Shown one piece after another: positions 1 to 7,938 of a stretch of 64,000 nucleotides of DNA (position 1 is the first letter of the stretch; the number at the start of each line of letters is the position of its first letter). A program made the translations under genes and the position numbers. The stretch comes from Cryobacterium sp. SO2 (GTDB lineage: Bacteria; Actinomycetota; Actinomycetes; Actinomycetales; Microbacteriaceae), in the NCBI RefSeq assembly GCF_026151165.2, contig NZ_CP117849.1, forward strand, positions 3,968,001 through 4,032,000, written 5' to 3'. Below the pieces are notes generated by a model. That model worked only from the letters and a program-made list of their open reading frames with translations, did not search any database and had not been told where the DNA came from.

Positions 1-1303
1 TGCGGGTGAAGCCGTTGAACCGTGTGACCGTGGCGCGCAGTGCGGCCGGGTCGATGTCCAGCCGGCCTGCGAGCTCGTCCAGGGTGGCCGCGGTGACGAC
101 GGTGCCGTTCGCGCGCAGGGCCTTGCCGCCCATCAGCAGCGGCGAGAACAGGTAGCGGCGGCGGTGCCGCACATCCACGATGAGCCAGGACGGGATCGTC
201 GGCGCCTGCCGGTGGTGCTCGATCATGTCGTGGCCGAAGTCGATGTAGCTCTCGGACTCGTTGGTGTACCGGTTGCCGGCCTGATCCACGATGATGCCGA
301 ACGGCATCGACCGCTCGGCGAGCATGAACTGGGCCGTTCCGTCCGCCATCGGCACCGCGGACCCCCACCAGGCGTCGTCCATCATGGCGAGCGCGCCCCC
401 GGCCCGCACGCCCACGTCGATGGCCGTGCCCTGATCGCCCGCGGCCGCCGAGCTGTTGCCCGGCATGCCGTGGTATTTCTGGCGCCACTCCTGGTTCTGC
501 GCAAACCCTCCGGCGCCGAGGATCACGCCCGCCCTGGCCCGGATGCGCACCGGTCCGGTCTCGGTGGTGATGATCGCGCCCACCACCCGGCCGTCCTCGA
601 GCACCAGCTCGCTGACCGGGGAGTTGAGCAGCACCTCGGTGCCCTGCCGGCGCACGATCTCCATGAGCGTCATCACCAGGGCGGCGCCGAGCCCGTAGAG
701 GCGTTTGCCGGTGACCAGGCCACCGAGGGTGCGGAAGACGAACCGGGCGCCACGCACGAAGCCGCTCGGCGTCGACCAGGCGCGGGCGAGCAGCCAGACA
801 TCGTCGGTCTTGAGCGGCGCGGGGATGCCCTCGTTGGCCCGGGAGGACTTCACCCAGTCGCCCAGGCGCTTGGCGTCGAAGGGCTGCACCTCGATGCCGC
901 GGCCCACCCGCCCTCCGGGCCGGTCGGGGTAGTAGTCCGGGTAGTCCTTGGCCGCGCACCAGCGCACGCCAAGACCCTCGAGAAGGGCGAACACCCGCGG
1001 CACGGCGTCGACGAAGGCCTCTCGGCGCTCGGTGGAGCTGGCCGGGCCGGCGTCGCCGATCGCCGCCGCCATGTACGTGAGCGCGTCGGTGCGGGAGTCC
1101 TGGATGCCGAGCTTGGTCATGAGCGGGTTGGTCGGCATCCACAGGCCGCCGCCGCTGAGCATGGTGGTGCCGCCCCAACGGCCTGTGCTTTCAACGACGA
1201 GGGCGGTGAGGCCCACATCCGCGGCGGTGATGGCGGCGGTCAATCCCGCGGCCCCCGAGCCTGCTACAAGTACGTCAACTTCGCGATCCCACTGGGCGGT
1301 CAT
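1..1303 (-). CDS. FAD-dependent oxidoreductase, 3-ketosteroid delta-1-dehydrogenase-like (C-terminus cut by window edge)
   Basis: The reading frame is open from an ATG at 1303 to the left window edge, giving about 434 residues without a stop. The N-terminus carries the dinucleotide-binding motif GSGAAGLTAA (about residues 14-23). It is followed by a segment reading SGGGLWMPTNPLM, typical of KstD/fumarate-reductase-type flavoproteins that bind FAD and dehydrogenate steroid-like or fumarate-like substrates. A strong GGAGGAAG ribosome site precedes the ATG. It is divergent from a TetR gene across a perfect operator, so TetR control is likely. The 3-ketosteroid label is by family resemblance; the substrate cannot be read from the sequence. 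Confidence 0.85.
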   Translation of the reverse strand, partial: MTAQWDREVDVLVAGSGAAGLTAAITAADVGLTALVVESTGRWGGTTMLSGGGLWMPTNPLMTKLGIQDSRTDALTYMAAAIGDAGPASSTERREAFVDAVPRVFALLEGLGVRWCAAKDYPDYYPDRPGGRVGRGIEVQPFDAKRLGDWVKSSRANEGIPAPLKTDDVWLLARAWSTPSGFVRGARFVFRTLGGLVTGKRLYGLGAALVMTLMEIVRRQGTEVLLNSPVSELVLEDGRVVGAIITTETGPVRIRARAGVILGAGGFAQNQEWRQKYHGMPGNSSAAAGDQGTAIDVGVRAGGALAMMDDAWWGSAVPMADGTAQFMLAERSMPFGIIVDQAGNRYTNESESYIDFGHDMIEHHRQAPTIPSWLIVDVRHRRRYLFSPLLMGGKALRANGTVVTAATLDELAGRLDIDPAALRATVTRFNGFTR

Positions 1304-1316
1304 GACTTCCTCCTCG

Positions 1317-1338
1317 ATCCGGACAACACTGTCCGGAT
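1317..1338. promoter_or_regulatory. 22-bp perfect inverted repeat, probable TetR operator
   Basis: The arms ATCCGGACA and TGTCCGGAT are perfectly complementary around a 4-bp spacer. The site lies between the divergent flavoprotein ATG (1303) and the TetR GTG (1352), where one repressor dimer could cover both promoters. Size and symmetry fit TetR operators; binding itself is inferred. Confidence 0.75.
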
Positions 1339-1351
1339 GTAACCTACCTCG

Positions 1352-1924
1352 GTGACCACACAAAACAAAGGGAATCTCGCCAGAGGGAATCGCGGACCGA
1401 GTGCCGGCCCCGAGAACCGGCGGGCGCTGCTCACCGCCGCGCGGGAGGTCTTCGCCACCGACGGGTTCTCGGCACCGCTGAGCGCCATCGCCCGGCGGGC
1501 CGGCGTGGGCCAGGGCAGCCTCTACCGGCACTTTCCCGATCGCACCGCGCTGGCGATCGCCATCTTCGACGAGAACATCGCGGAGATCGAGGTCTTCGTG
1601 GACAAGCCGGAGAGCACCCTCGACGACCTGCTCGACCGGGTGATCGAGCAGGCGCTCGTCTCCACGGCGCTCATCGACCTCGTGATGGCCAACGCCCGCG
1701 ATCCCCGCGCCGTGCACCTGGCCGACCGGCTCAATGTGGTGGTGGCGCGGCTGCTCGCGCGCGAGCAGCAGGCCGGCCGGATCGGCCAGCACGTGAGCAC
1801 AGCGGATGTGATCCTGGCGGTGTCGATGCTCGCCGGGGTGCTCGCCCGCAGCGAGGCCGCCGACCGCCCGGACGTGGCCCGGCGCGCCTGGGGCCTCTTC
1901 CACGCGGCGTTCACCCCGCACTGA
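1352..1924 (+). CDS. TetR family transcriptional regulator
   Basis: A 190-aa protein of usual TetR length. Helix-turn-helix residues fall at about 41-61, with the classic ending QGSLYRHFPDRTAL, followed by a divergent helical ligand domain. It is transcribed away from the steroid-dehydrogenase-like gene, and the 22-bp palindrome at 1317-1338 ends 13 bp before the GTG. The expected role is repressor of itself and the flavoprotein. No Shine-Dalgarno sequence is visible before GTG 1352, so translation may be leaderless or start at a later codon. The effector is unknown. Confidence 0.85.
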   Translation: MTTQNKGNLARGNRGPSAGPENRRALLTAAREVFATDGFSAPLSAIARRAGVGQGSLYRHFPDRTALAIAIFDENIAEIEVFVDKPESTLDDLLDRVIEQALVSTALIDLVMANARDPRAVHLADRLNVVVARLLAREQQAGRIGQHVSTADVILAVSMLAGVLARSEAADRPDVARRAWGLFHAAFTPH

Positions 1925-1931
1925 ACGAAAT

Positions 1932-1998
1932 CCCTCCCCGAGTTCGGGCAAAGCTCCCCTTCAGCGCTCCCGAAGGGGCGTTTTGCGGCAAGTCGCGG
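1932..1998. repeat. Palindromic repeat family A, copy 1 (terminator-like)
   Basis: A 67-bp unit almost identical to the one at 2005-2071. Bases 1936-1998 form a gap-free palindrome centred at 1967. The inner stem is CCCCTTC/GAAGGGG (1956-1962 with 1972-1978), then a short mismatched patch, GCAAA/TTTGC, a 3-base symmetric mismatch, TT/AA, CGA/TCG and CC/GG. The inner stem is followed by CGTTTTG, so it can also terminate the TetR transcript ending at 1924. No transposase is nearby. Confidence 0.8.
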
Positions 1999-2004
1999 AA
2001 GACC

Positions 2005-2071
2005 CCCTCCCCGAGTTCGGGCAAAGCTCCCCTTGAGCGCCCCCAAAGGGGCGTTTTGCGGCAAGTCGCGG
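2005..2071. repeat. Palindromic repeat family A, copy 2
   Basis: Direct repeat of the 67-bp unit at 1932-1998, offset by exactly 73 bp, with only a few differences, mostly in the loop. The inner stem CCCCTT/AAGGGG (2029-2034 with 2046-2051) is again followed by CGTTTTG. Two head-to-tail copies suggest a duplication of an intergenic palindrome rather than two independent terminators. Confidence 0.8.
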
Positions 2072-2072
2072 C

Positions 2073-2104
2073 CGGAACAGTCGCCAATCGGAACAGTCGC
2101 CAAT
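2073..2104. repeat. Perfect 16-bp tandem duplication
   Basis: The 16-bp unit CGGAACAGTCGCCAAT occurs twice with no spacer, at 2073-2088 and 2089-2104. It follows directly after the second family A palindrome and lies in the leader of the membrane-protein gene at 2168. It may be slippage or a pair of protein-binding half sites. Confidence 0.7.
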
Positions 2105-2167
2105 CCGAGCAGGGGCTTGCCGTCGACGGGCCGCCTGCATACGCTCCACACCAGTGGAGGTGCCGCC

Positions 2168-2860
2168 ATGACCGACATCATCGCATCCGCCGTTTTGCTC
2201 ATCGTGCTGCCGCTCGCGTTCAACGCCGCCTTCGCCGGCCTCGCGCTCTCGTTCGAATACCCCGATGTGCTGCGCCGGCCCACCGCGGAGGTGCTCGACC
2301 GTTTCCGCCGCGGCGGCACCCGGCTGATTCTGCTCTGGTGGGCCTTCGCCCTCACCGCGGTGCTCCTCGTGCCGCTCGCCGGCATCCTGCCCAGCGCGCT
2401 GGTCGGTGCCGACGCCACCCTGCTGTCGCTCGGGTCGATCGTGGGTGTGGTGGCCGGGGTGGTGCAGTTCCTGGGCCTCATCCGCTGGCCGTTCCTGGTG
2501 CCCTACCTGGCCCGGGTGAGCGCCGAGCCGGATGCGACGCCCGCGCGCAAGGAGGCCGTCGACGTCGTCTTCCAGGCGTTCAACCGCTACCTGGGCGTTG
2601 CGGTCGGCGAGCACCTCGGCCTGCTGTTCACCGGAGCGTGGAGCATTCTCGTCGGTGCCGCCATCACTCAGGCCGACCTGCTGCCGGACTGGCTCGGTGG
2701 GGTGGGGATCGCGGCCGGAGCCGTGCTCGCCCTGTGCTCGCTCGAATTCGTGGGCTCGTTCGAGCGCACGGGCTGGGCGCTCGTGGCCAGGCTCACCCCG
2801 GTGGCCTATGTGGTCTGGTCGCTCTGGCTGGTGGCGACGGGCGTCTTCCTGCTGCTCTGA
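2168..2860 (+). CDS. Conserved multi-spanning membrane protein (DUF4386-like)
   Basis: A 230-aa hydrophobic protein with about six membrane segments (for example residues 5-27, 52-75, 80-105, 150-170, 178-198 and 208-228) and a cytoplasmic basic stretch around residues 36-48. I chose ATG 2168 because GGAGGTG precedes it at good spacing and the hydrophobic N-terminus starts there; the longer in-frame extension runs into the repeats. It resembles the loose DUF4386 group of actinobacterial membrane proteins. No function is known. It is followed by an MBL gene after 68 bp. Confidence 0.7.
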   Translation: MTDIIASAVLLIVLPLAFNAAFAGLALSFEYPDVLRRPTAEVLDRFRRGGTRLILLWWAFALTAVLLVPLAGILPSALVGADATLLSLGSIVGVVAGVVQFLGLIRWPFLVPYLARVSAEPDATPARKEAVDVVFQAFNRYLGVAVGEHLGLLFTGAWSILVGAAITQADLLPDWLGGVGIAAGAVLALCSLEFVGSFERTGWALVARLTPVAYVVWSLWLVATGVFLLL

Positions 2861-2928
2861 CCGGCAGGTGGGCAACTCGGCGGGTGGCAAGCGGGGCATA
2901 CTGGCGGCGAGACCGGAAGGAGCCGACC

Positions 2929-3744
2929 GTGAGCCTCTGGATCTGTGCCACCTGTGGCGTCGAGCACGCCGACAAGACCGGCGTCTGCGCCAGCTGCGCC
3001 GACGAACGCCAGTGGGTGCCCGCCGCCGGCCAGGCCTGGACCTCGCTCGACGATCTGCACGAGGCCGGTTACCAGGCCGACCTCACCGAGCTCGAACCCG
3101 ACCTGTTCGGCATCCAGAGCACCCCCGCGGTGGGCATCGGGCAGCAGGCCAAGCTGCTCTGCACCCCCACCGGAACCGTGCTCTGGGATCCCATCGGCTT
3201 CGTTGACAACGCCATCGCCAGCCGGGTGCTCGAGCACGGTCCGGTGCGCGCGATCGTGGCCAGCCATCCGCACATGTTCGGCGTGCAGGTGGAGTGGAGC
3301 CGGGCGCTCGGGCACCCGCCGGTGCTGGTGGCCGAGGCCGACCTGGCCTGGGTGGCCCGACCCGACCCGGCGATCGCCCCCTGGTCGACCGAGGTGCGTC
3401 TGCTGCCCGGTGTGACCCTGGTGCAGGTGGGCGGGCATTTTCCCGGCAGCAGCGTGATCCACTGGGCCGCCGGCGCCTCCGGGCGGGGCGTGCTGCTCAG
3501 CGGCGATACCGTCTTCGCCAACCCCGACCGCACCACGGTGAGCTTCATGCGCAGCTATCCCAACCGGCTGCCGTTGTCTGGCCCGGTGGTGGAGCGCATC
3601 GCCCGCACCCTCGAGAGGTTCGACTTCGACAGGCTGTACGGCAACTTCGACAACGTCATCCCAGCGGATGCCCGCGCCGTTGTGCGCCGCTCGGCCGACC
3701 GGCACTGGGACTGGGTGCGCGGCGACTTCGACCACCTCACCTGA
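2929..3744 (+). CDS. MBL-fold metallo-hydrolase with N-terminal zinc ribbon
   Basis: GTG start with GGAAGGAG upstream; 271 aa. The N-terminus has a four-Cys zinc ribbon (Cys6, Cys9, Cys20, Cys23). The body resembles a metallo-beta-lactamase fold with SHPHMFG, GGHFPGSS and LSGDTVFANPD, the last fitting the metal-bridging Asp loop. The first metal site reads HPH rather than the full HxHxDH motif, so the catalytic metal set may be altered. Such proteins hydrolyse thioesters, lactones or phosphoesters; the substrate cannot be inferred. It lies 68 bp after the membrane-protein gene on the same strand. Confidence 0.75.
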   Translation: MSLWICATCGVEHADKTGVCASCADERQWVPAAGQAWTSLDDLHEAGYQADLTELEPDLFGIQSTPAVGIGQQAKLLCTPTGTVLWDPIGFVDNAIASRVLEHGPVRAIVASHPHMFGVQVEWSRALGHPPVLVAEADLAWVARPDPAIAPWSTEVRLLPGVTLVQVGGHFPGSSVIHWAAGASGRGVLLSGDTVFANPDRTTVSFMRSYPNRLPLSGPVVERIARTLERFDFDRLYGNFDNVIPADARAVVRRSADRHWDWVRGDFDHLT

Positions 3745-3758
3745 GTGGCCGGCACTGC

Positions 3759-4076
3759 TCAGACGGGCCGCGGCTGCTCCGGCGGCTCGGGCAGGATGCG
3801 CAACCCCGCCGGCGTGTTCGCCACCTGCACGAGTTCGTCGATCCAGGTGCGATTCAGTGTGGGCTCCCGTTTGCCGGAGAACTCGAAATCGAGGGGGACG
3901 GCGGGGTTCAACCAGATGGAACTGTGCCCGCTGCCCGAGTCCTTGGACTTCTCCCAGGAAAACGCGAAACTCTCGCCGCGACGCAACTTGGCCACGATGA
4001 CGACCTTGAGGTGCGCCAGCGTGCGGTCGTCGATGTCCACGGAGATCGCTGGCGACCCGTAGATGAACTTGCCCAT
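3759..4076 (-). CDS. Small conserved actinobacterial protein (DUF7882-like)
   Basis: A 105-aa soluble protein beginning MGKFIYGSPAISV with a central KLRRGESFAFSW segment. I recognise this as a short family common in Microbacteriaceae, probably the one named DUF7882, whose members are often mislabelled ATP-dependent DNA ligase. At 105 residues it has no room for a ligase catalytic domain and no KxDG motif. The C-terminal LRILPEPPEQP tail is Pro-rich. It is probably co-transcribed with the unknown gene ending at 4146, which lies 69 bp upstream on the same strand. Function unknown. Confidence 0.7.
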   Translation of the reverse strand: MGKFIYGSPAISVDIDDRTLAHLKVVIVAKLRRGESFAFSWEKSKDSGSGHSSIWLNPAVPLDFEFSGKREPTLNRTWIDELVQVANTPAGLRILPEPPEQPRPV

Positions 4077-4145
4077 CGCATTCCTCGCTTGTGGGTGAAT
4101 CGCTTGTCTCTCACCGGGCAGTGTAGGCCGGGGCGGCCACGCTGA

Positions 4146-4526
4146 CTACGAGTCGTAGTCCCGCCCGGCGCCCTCCTCGATCCCCTCGACGGCCCGGTTG
4201 AAGTCGGCGGCGTGGAATTCGGCTTCGGCCTCGGACTCGTCTGACGGGTCCTCCACCGCCAGGATGCGGGAGGGCGGGAAGACCGGCAGCGGGAAGAGCG
4301 CGATCTCTCCGGCCAGGGTCTCCTCCGCGACATCCGCCACATCGAGCTCGGTGGCCGGGCCGAGCACAAGCGTATGCGTGCGGGTAGTGCCGTCGGGTTC
4401 GCGCACCCGAATGTCGACGGCCACGCTCTCCTCACCACTCGAGTGCGTGGTGACGTAGTCGAGCAGCGCCTCGGCGACGTCGTCGCCGGTGAGGATGGTG
4501 CCGCCCGCGTACGTGATGAGCTTCAT
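4146..4526 (-). CDS. Conserved hypothetical acidic protein
   Basis: A 126-aa acidic soluble protein starting MKLITYAGGTILTGDDVAEA, with a C-terminus rich in Glu and Asp (EDPSDESEAEAEF). The longer in-frame extension upstream looks non-coding (Pro/Trp/Arg-rich), so ATG 4526 is preferred, although its ribosome site is weak. It sits between the DUF7882-like gene and another hypothetical on the same strand. I do not recognise a domain; the compact size and many charged residues suggest a small alpha/beta protein. Confidence 0.6.
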   Translation of the reverse strand: MKLITYAGGTILTGDDVAEALLDYVTTHSSGEESVAVDIRVREPDGTTRTHTLVLGPATELDVADVAEETLAGEIALFPLPVFPPSRILAVEDPSDESEAEAEFHAADFNRAVEGIEEGAGRDYDS

Positions 4527-4572
4527 ACCACTGACGATAACCGCCCTGAGGACTCTTGGGAATGACCACGGG

Positions 4573-5493
4573 TCACGCCGCCGGAGCCGCCACGAGTGCG
4601 CGCTCGGCGGCCGAGGCCTCTGGCAGCAGGATCTCGAAGCGGGCCGCGCCCAGATGCAGGGTGACCACGGTGGCACCGAGATATTTCGGATGCGGCGCCG
4701 CGGTGATCTGCTCGATGCCAGCCAACGGAATCGTCGTGTGCGACCGGGACAAATCGGGGGCGTTGCCGCGCACGAGCCAGGCCTTGCGGCCCAGAACGTG
4801 CAGCTCGTGGCCGGTGCTGCAGAGCACCGCTCCGTGCAGGGTCATCGGGTAGAGGGCGTGCACGGCCCGGGTGAGCAGACCGCCGCGAGGGGCGAGGCCG
4901 GAACGCCCGGTGGCGGCGAGCAGCGTCGCGTCGGGCTCGTGGCGCATCAGGTCGAAGTACGAGGTGACCAGGCCCACGTCGTGTTTGCCCAGGTCGAGCA
5001 GGTCAAGGGCGGGGACGGCAGCCGTGTCGGGCAGGGACACGGCTCCCGTGGGCGCCGGTGCCGGTCGCGACAGCTCGCCGAGCAGGTCGGCGAGGCGGGT
5101 GATGACCTCCTGCGACGACCCGTTGTACGGCACGGTGAGGGTCTCACCCGTGCGGGCCAGGATGCGCAGACGCCCGTCGACGAGGTCGACGGTGTCGGTG
5201 ACCGCGACGATGTCGCCGTAGTAGAGGGACTTCTCGGTGTACCGGTCCTGCGCACGGCTGAGCACAACGAGAGCCTCGGGCCCTGCGATGAGCAGGTGGT
5301 CGTAGAGGTCCATGGTGGGCAGCGCGTCGCGGCGGCTGATGTTGCGGGGCACCTTGAGCACGAGCCGGCTGGCGGCAAAATCCACCGGGTAGTCCCGGTA
5401 GAGGCCGGGAACCTCGGTGGCGTCGCGCACCTGGTCCACCCACGGGCCGAAGGCGTCGAACTCTGCCGACCTGGTCACATCCGTCGCGTTCAC
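4573..5493 (-). CDS. Conserved hypothetical protein, possibly two tandem PH-like beta domains
   Basis: A 306-aa soluble protein without signal peptide or membrane helices. Two halves each look like short beta-rich modules: residues about 65-145 (HLLIAGPEALVVLS ... GETLTVPYNGSSQEVI) and 215-295 (GAVLCSTGHELHVLG ... ATVVTLHLGAARFEIL). A bacterial pleckstrin-homology-type duplication is suggested from the pattern only. It is first in a leftward group of three hypotheticals (5493 to 3759). No catalytic motif is visible. Confidence 0.6.
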   Translation of the reverse strand: MNATDVTRSAEFDAFGPWVDQVRDATEVPGLYRDYPVDFAASRLVLKVPRNISRRDALPTMDLYDHLLIAGPEALVVLSRAQDRYTEKSLYYGDIVAVTDTVDLVDGRLRILARTGETLTVPYNGSSQEVITRLADLLGELSRPAPAPTGAVSLPDTAAVPALDLLDLGKHDVGLVTSYFDLMRHEPDATLLAATGRSGLAPRGGLLTRAVHALYPMTLHGAVLCSTGHELHVLGRKAWLVRGNAPDLSRSHTTIPLAGIEQITAAPHPKYLGATVVTLHLGAARFEILLPEASAAERALVAAPAA

Positions 5494-5871
5494 TGGCTGC
5501 CTCTCGTGGCGCGCAGCGGTGCGCGCCCTCCGCGGCCGTTGGGTCCGCTGAAGATCAGGCTAGACCGTGTGGGCGCCGTTTCGTGACTAGGGGGCCGGCC
5601 ACCGCAACGGGAGAAGCCGCATTCGAGACTCGTAGCACGGAAGGCATCATCTCAACCATCGACGCGCCGCCGTTTTCCGGGCGAAGTGCACAGCTCTCTC
5701 CCCAACGTTTCCACAGCACAATCCACAGGGTCCGGCCAGTGATCCCGGCGGTTTCCACACGCTGTGCACAGGGTTATCCACAGGGCGCGCGGCGAAGACA
5801 TCTTCGAATTATCGATAATCAGGCCCGGGCGGGCGCTAGGAGGGCAGCACCGCCGGAGCTACACTCGCGGC
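5494..5871. other. 378-bp gene-free region between divergent genes
   Basis: No convincing ORF. It holds the promoters of the leftward hypothetical (start 5493) and the rightward SRPBCC gene (5872), a cluster of DnaA-box-like 9-mers at 5707-5782, and the 12-bp AT palindrome ATTATCGATAAT at 5808-5819, which is unusual in this GC-rich DNA. Confidence 0.6.
5707..5782. promoter_or_regulatory. Cluster of DnaA-box-like 9-mers
   Basis: A perfect TTATCCACA lies at 5774-5782. Same-strand near matches are GTTTCCACA at 5707-5715, CAATCCACA at 5719-5727, GTTTCCACA at 5751-5759 and CTGTGCACA at 5762-5770. TTATCCACA is the E. coli consensus DnaA box. Five similar sites in 76 bp is more than expected by chance, but no dnaA or dnaN is near, so this is not the classical origin. 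Confidence 0.45.
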
Positions 5872-6360
5872 ATGGAGACCCAGCATTTCTCAATTCGCGT
5901 GAATGCGCCAGCTGAAGTGGTCTGGAAGACCATGTTCGACCACAACACCTATCGGCAGTGGACGAGCGTGTTCAACCCGGATTCGTATTTCGAGGGCGCC
6001 TGGCTGCCCGGCAGCGAGATCCGGTTCCTCGGCAGCAATCCCGACGGCGGCATGAACGGATTGACCGGGATGTTCGGCGTGATTACCGAACACCGCCCGT
6101 ACGAGTTCGTGCTGATCGAATACCAGGGCCAGATCGTGAACGACATTGACGACACCACCAGCCGCGAGGCTCGGCAACTGATCGGGGCGAGGGAGGCGTA
6201 CTCCTTCCTCGAGGCCGACGGAGCGACGACGGTGACCATCGACGTGGACACGGCGGACACCTACGCCGAACTCTTCGGCGAACTGTGGCCGAGGGGCCTG
6301 GCCAAGCTCAAGGAACTGGCCGAGGCCGCCGCCGCTGAACCTGGCCCTGCTCACACCTGA
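5872..6360 (+). CDS. SRPBCC/START-fold protein (AHSA1-like), paralogue 1
   Basis: A 162-aa protein with the AHSA1/SRPBCC pattern: an N-terminal strand, then APAEVVWKTMFDHNTYRQWT, the GSEIRFLG strand, and a C-terminal amphipathic helix ending in LWPRGLAKLKELAEA. The fold binds hydrophobic ligands in a helix-grip pocket. ATG 5872 is chosen because homology and the paralogue both begin there; the upstream extension is arginine-rich and not conserved. It is followed 42 bp later by a paralogue, so the pair arose by tandem duplication. No ligand can be assigned. Confidence 0.8.
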   Translation: METQHFSIRVNAPAEVVWKTMFDHNTYRQWTSVFNPDSYFEGAWLPGSEIRFLGSNPDGGMNGLTGMFGVITEHRPYEFVLIEYQGQIVNDIDDTTSREARQLIGAREAYSFLEADGATTVTIDVDTADTYAELFGELWPRGLAKLKELAEAAAAEPGPAHT

Positions 6361-6402
6361 GACGCCCTGTCCTCGCCGCCGGTGCGGCGCTAGGCTCCCG
6401 GC

Positions 6403-6936
6403 ATGAAAACCCTGCATTTTTCACAGGAGATCATTGCCCCCGCTGACATCGTCTGGGAGACCATGCTCGACGATGCCACCTACCGGGAATGGACCAGCGC
6501 CTTCAGCCCCGGCTCATACTTCGAGGGGTCCTGGCTGCAGGGCAGCGAGATCCGGTTCCTCGGCGACAGCGACGACGACGACGGCACTGACAGCGGCAGC
6601 GACGGAGGCAGCGACGGCGACGGCATGGGCGGCCTGGTTGGCGTGATCGCCGAGCACCGCCCGCACGAGTTCGTGTCGATCGAGTACACCGGTTTGATCC
6701 TGAACGGTGACGTGGACACCGAGAGCGACTACGCCAAGAAATTCATCGGCACCCACGAGAACTACACCTTCAGCGAGTCGCGCGGGGTCACGACCCTCAC
6801 TATCGACCTGGACGTGGACGAGGAGGAAGCTGACATGTTCGCGGAGATGTGGCCGAAGGGCCTCGACAGGCTCACCGAGCTCGCCGAGGCCGAGGCGGCC
6901 ACGCACGGCCGGCATGCAGCCGGCCAACCGGACTGA
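6403..6936 (+). CDS. SRPBCC/START-fold protein, paralogue 2 with acidic Gly/Ser/Asp insertion
   Basis: A 177-aa tandem paralogue of the preceding gene, sharing WETMLDDATYREWTSAFSPG, GSEIRFLG and the WPKGLDRLTELAEAEA helix. Where paralogue 1 has a short SNPDGGMNG turn, this copy has about 22 residues of almost only Asp, Gly and Ser (residues about 55-76), encoded by a GAC/GGC/AGC low-complexity stretch at 6565-6627. This lengthens a surface loop and looks like recent slippage. The helix-grip fold should otherwise be intact. Confidence 0.8.
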   Translation: MKTLHFSQEIIAPADIVWETMLDDATYREWTSAFSPGSYFEGSWLQGSEIRFLGDSDDDDGTDSGSDGGSDGDGMGGLVGVIAEHRPHEFVSIEYTGLILNGDVDTESDYAKKFIGTHENYTFSESRGVTTLTIDLDVDEEEADMFAEMWPKGLDRLTELAEAEAATHGRHAAGQPD

Positions 6937-6948
6937 GCCGCACCAGAT

Positions 6949-7197
6949 CTAGCGGCGCCGGCCGCGGATGGCGCCATAGCCGCGCATCAGCTGGGGCACG
7001 ACGAGGTACACGGCCACGGGCACGACCACAACCGAGAGCACGAAGGCCCGGAGCACCGGATTCCAGTCGCCGGCGAACGGGGCGATCGCGAAGAATCCGA
7101 GCGTCACCAGCGGGAAGATGGCGATCCAGGTGATCACGGCACGCACGTGCACCGACGGCGGTCCTACACTGGCGCGGGGCGGTTGAGGGAGGGACAT
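6949..7197 (-). CDS. Small membrane protein, two predicted helices
   Basis: An 82-aa protein with hydrophobic segments at about residues 19-41 and 48-70 and a basic C-terminus (GAIRGRRR). AAAGGACC precedes the ATG. The layout resembles small actinobacterial inner-membrane proteins seen near regulators. It is divergent from the XRE-cupin gene. Function unknown. Confidence 0.65.
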   Translation of the reverse strand: MSLPQPPRASVGPPSVHVRAVITWIAIFPLVTLGFFAIAPFAGDWNPVLRAFVLSVVVVPVAVYLVVPQLMRGYGAIRGRRR

Positions 7198-7341
7198 GGA
7201 TGGTCCTTTCTGAGGCTGTTTCTAGGGCTGTTCTCGTCACTCCGGCTGGGGATCCGGCCGGGTCCTCCCTACGATGTGCCCCCCGGACCGATCGGTGAAA
7301 CTATTGTTGCCAAAAGTGGGACACGCTGCTTAGCTGAGGGC

Positions 7342-7935
7342 ATGAGCAGCACACCGAGGATCGCCGACGAGCTGAGCCAGATCGCTCCACGCCTGCGGCG
7401 CGCGCGCGAGAAGAAGAGCGTGACCCTGTCGGAACTCGCCACGGCCACCGGCATCTCCAAGAGCACCCTGTCCCGGCTCGAGTCCGGGCAGAGAAAGCCC
7501 AACCTCGAACTCCTGCTGCCCATCGTGGCGGCGCTGGCCGTGCCGTTCGAGGAGATCGTCAGCCCGCCCCGCGTGCAGGACCCGCGGGTGCCGCAAAAAT
7601 CGACCAGGTCCGACGGCCGCACCCTCACGCCGCTGTCGCAGCATCAGGGCGAGCCCCAGGCGTTCAAGATCGTCATCCCCGCCACCGACCGGGAACCGGC
7701 CCCGCGCAGCCACACCGGCTACGAGTGGATCTACGTGCTCTCCGGCCGCCTGCGCCTGATCCTCGGCGAACACGATGTGGTGCTCGGCACCGGCGAGGCG
7801 GCGGAGTTCGACACCCGCAATCCGCACTGGTTCGGCTCCACCGGCGCCGATTCGGTGGAGATCCTGAGCATGTTCGGCAAACAGGGTGAGCGCATCCACC
7901 TGCGCGCCCGCTCCACGCCGGCGACCGAGAGCTGA
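7342..7935 (+). CDS. XRE family regulator with C-terminal cupin sensor
   Basis: A 197-aa protein. Residues about 15-70 form a Cro/C1-type helix-turn-helix (ATATGISKSTLSRLESGQRK), and residues about 105-185 a cupin barrel with SHTGYEWIYVLSGRLRL and GEAAEFDTRNPHWFG. This architecture is common in regulators that sense small metabolites. ATG 7342 is where homology begins; the longer ORF from 7147 is not plausible. The stop at 7935 is 3 bp from the next gene, a large LuxR regulator, so the two are probably co-transcribed. Confidence 0.85.
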   Translation: MSSTPRIADELSQIAPRLRRAREKKSVTLSELATATGISKSTLSRLESGQRKPNLELLLPIVAALAVPFEEIVSPPRVQDPRVPQKSTRSDGRTLTPLSQHQGEPQAFKIVIPATDREPAPRSHTGYEWIYVLSGRLRLILGEHDVVLGTGEAAEFDTRNPHWFGSTGADSVEILSMFGKQGERIHLRARSTPATES

Positions 7936-7938
7936 TCG

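Noticed and set aside
1..1355. Long rightward ORFs at 164-1342, 456-698 and 948-1355
   Set aside because: They are antisense to the flavoprotein, whose motifs and start are clear; their composition (Arg/Pro/His) is typical of GC-rich shadows.
3759..4076. ATP-dependent DNA ligase label for the 105-aa protein
   Set aside because: Far too short, with no KxDG motif or nucleotidyltransferase fold; probably a propagated misannotation.
5707..5782. Chromosomal replication origin
   Set aside because: DnaA-like boxes are present, but dnaA, dnaN and a sizeable AT-rich unwinding region are missing; kept only as a binding-site cluster.
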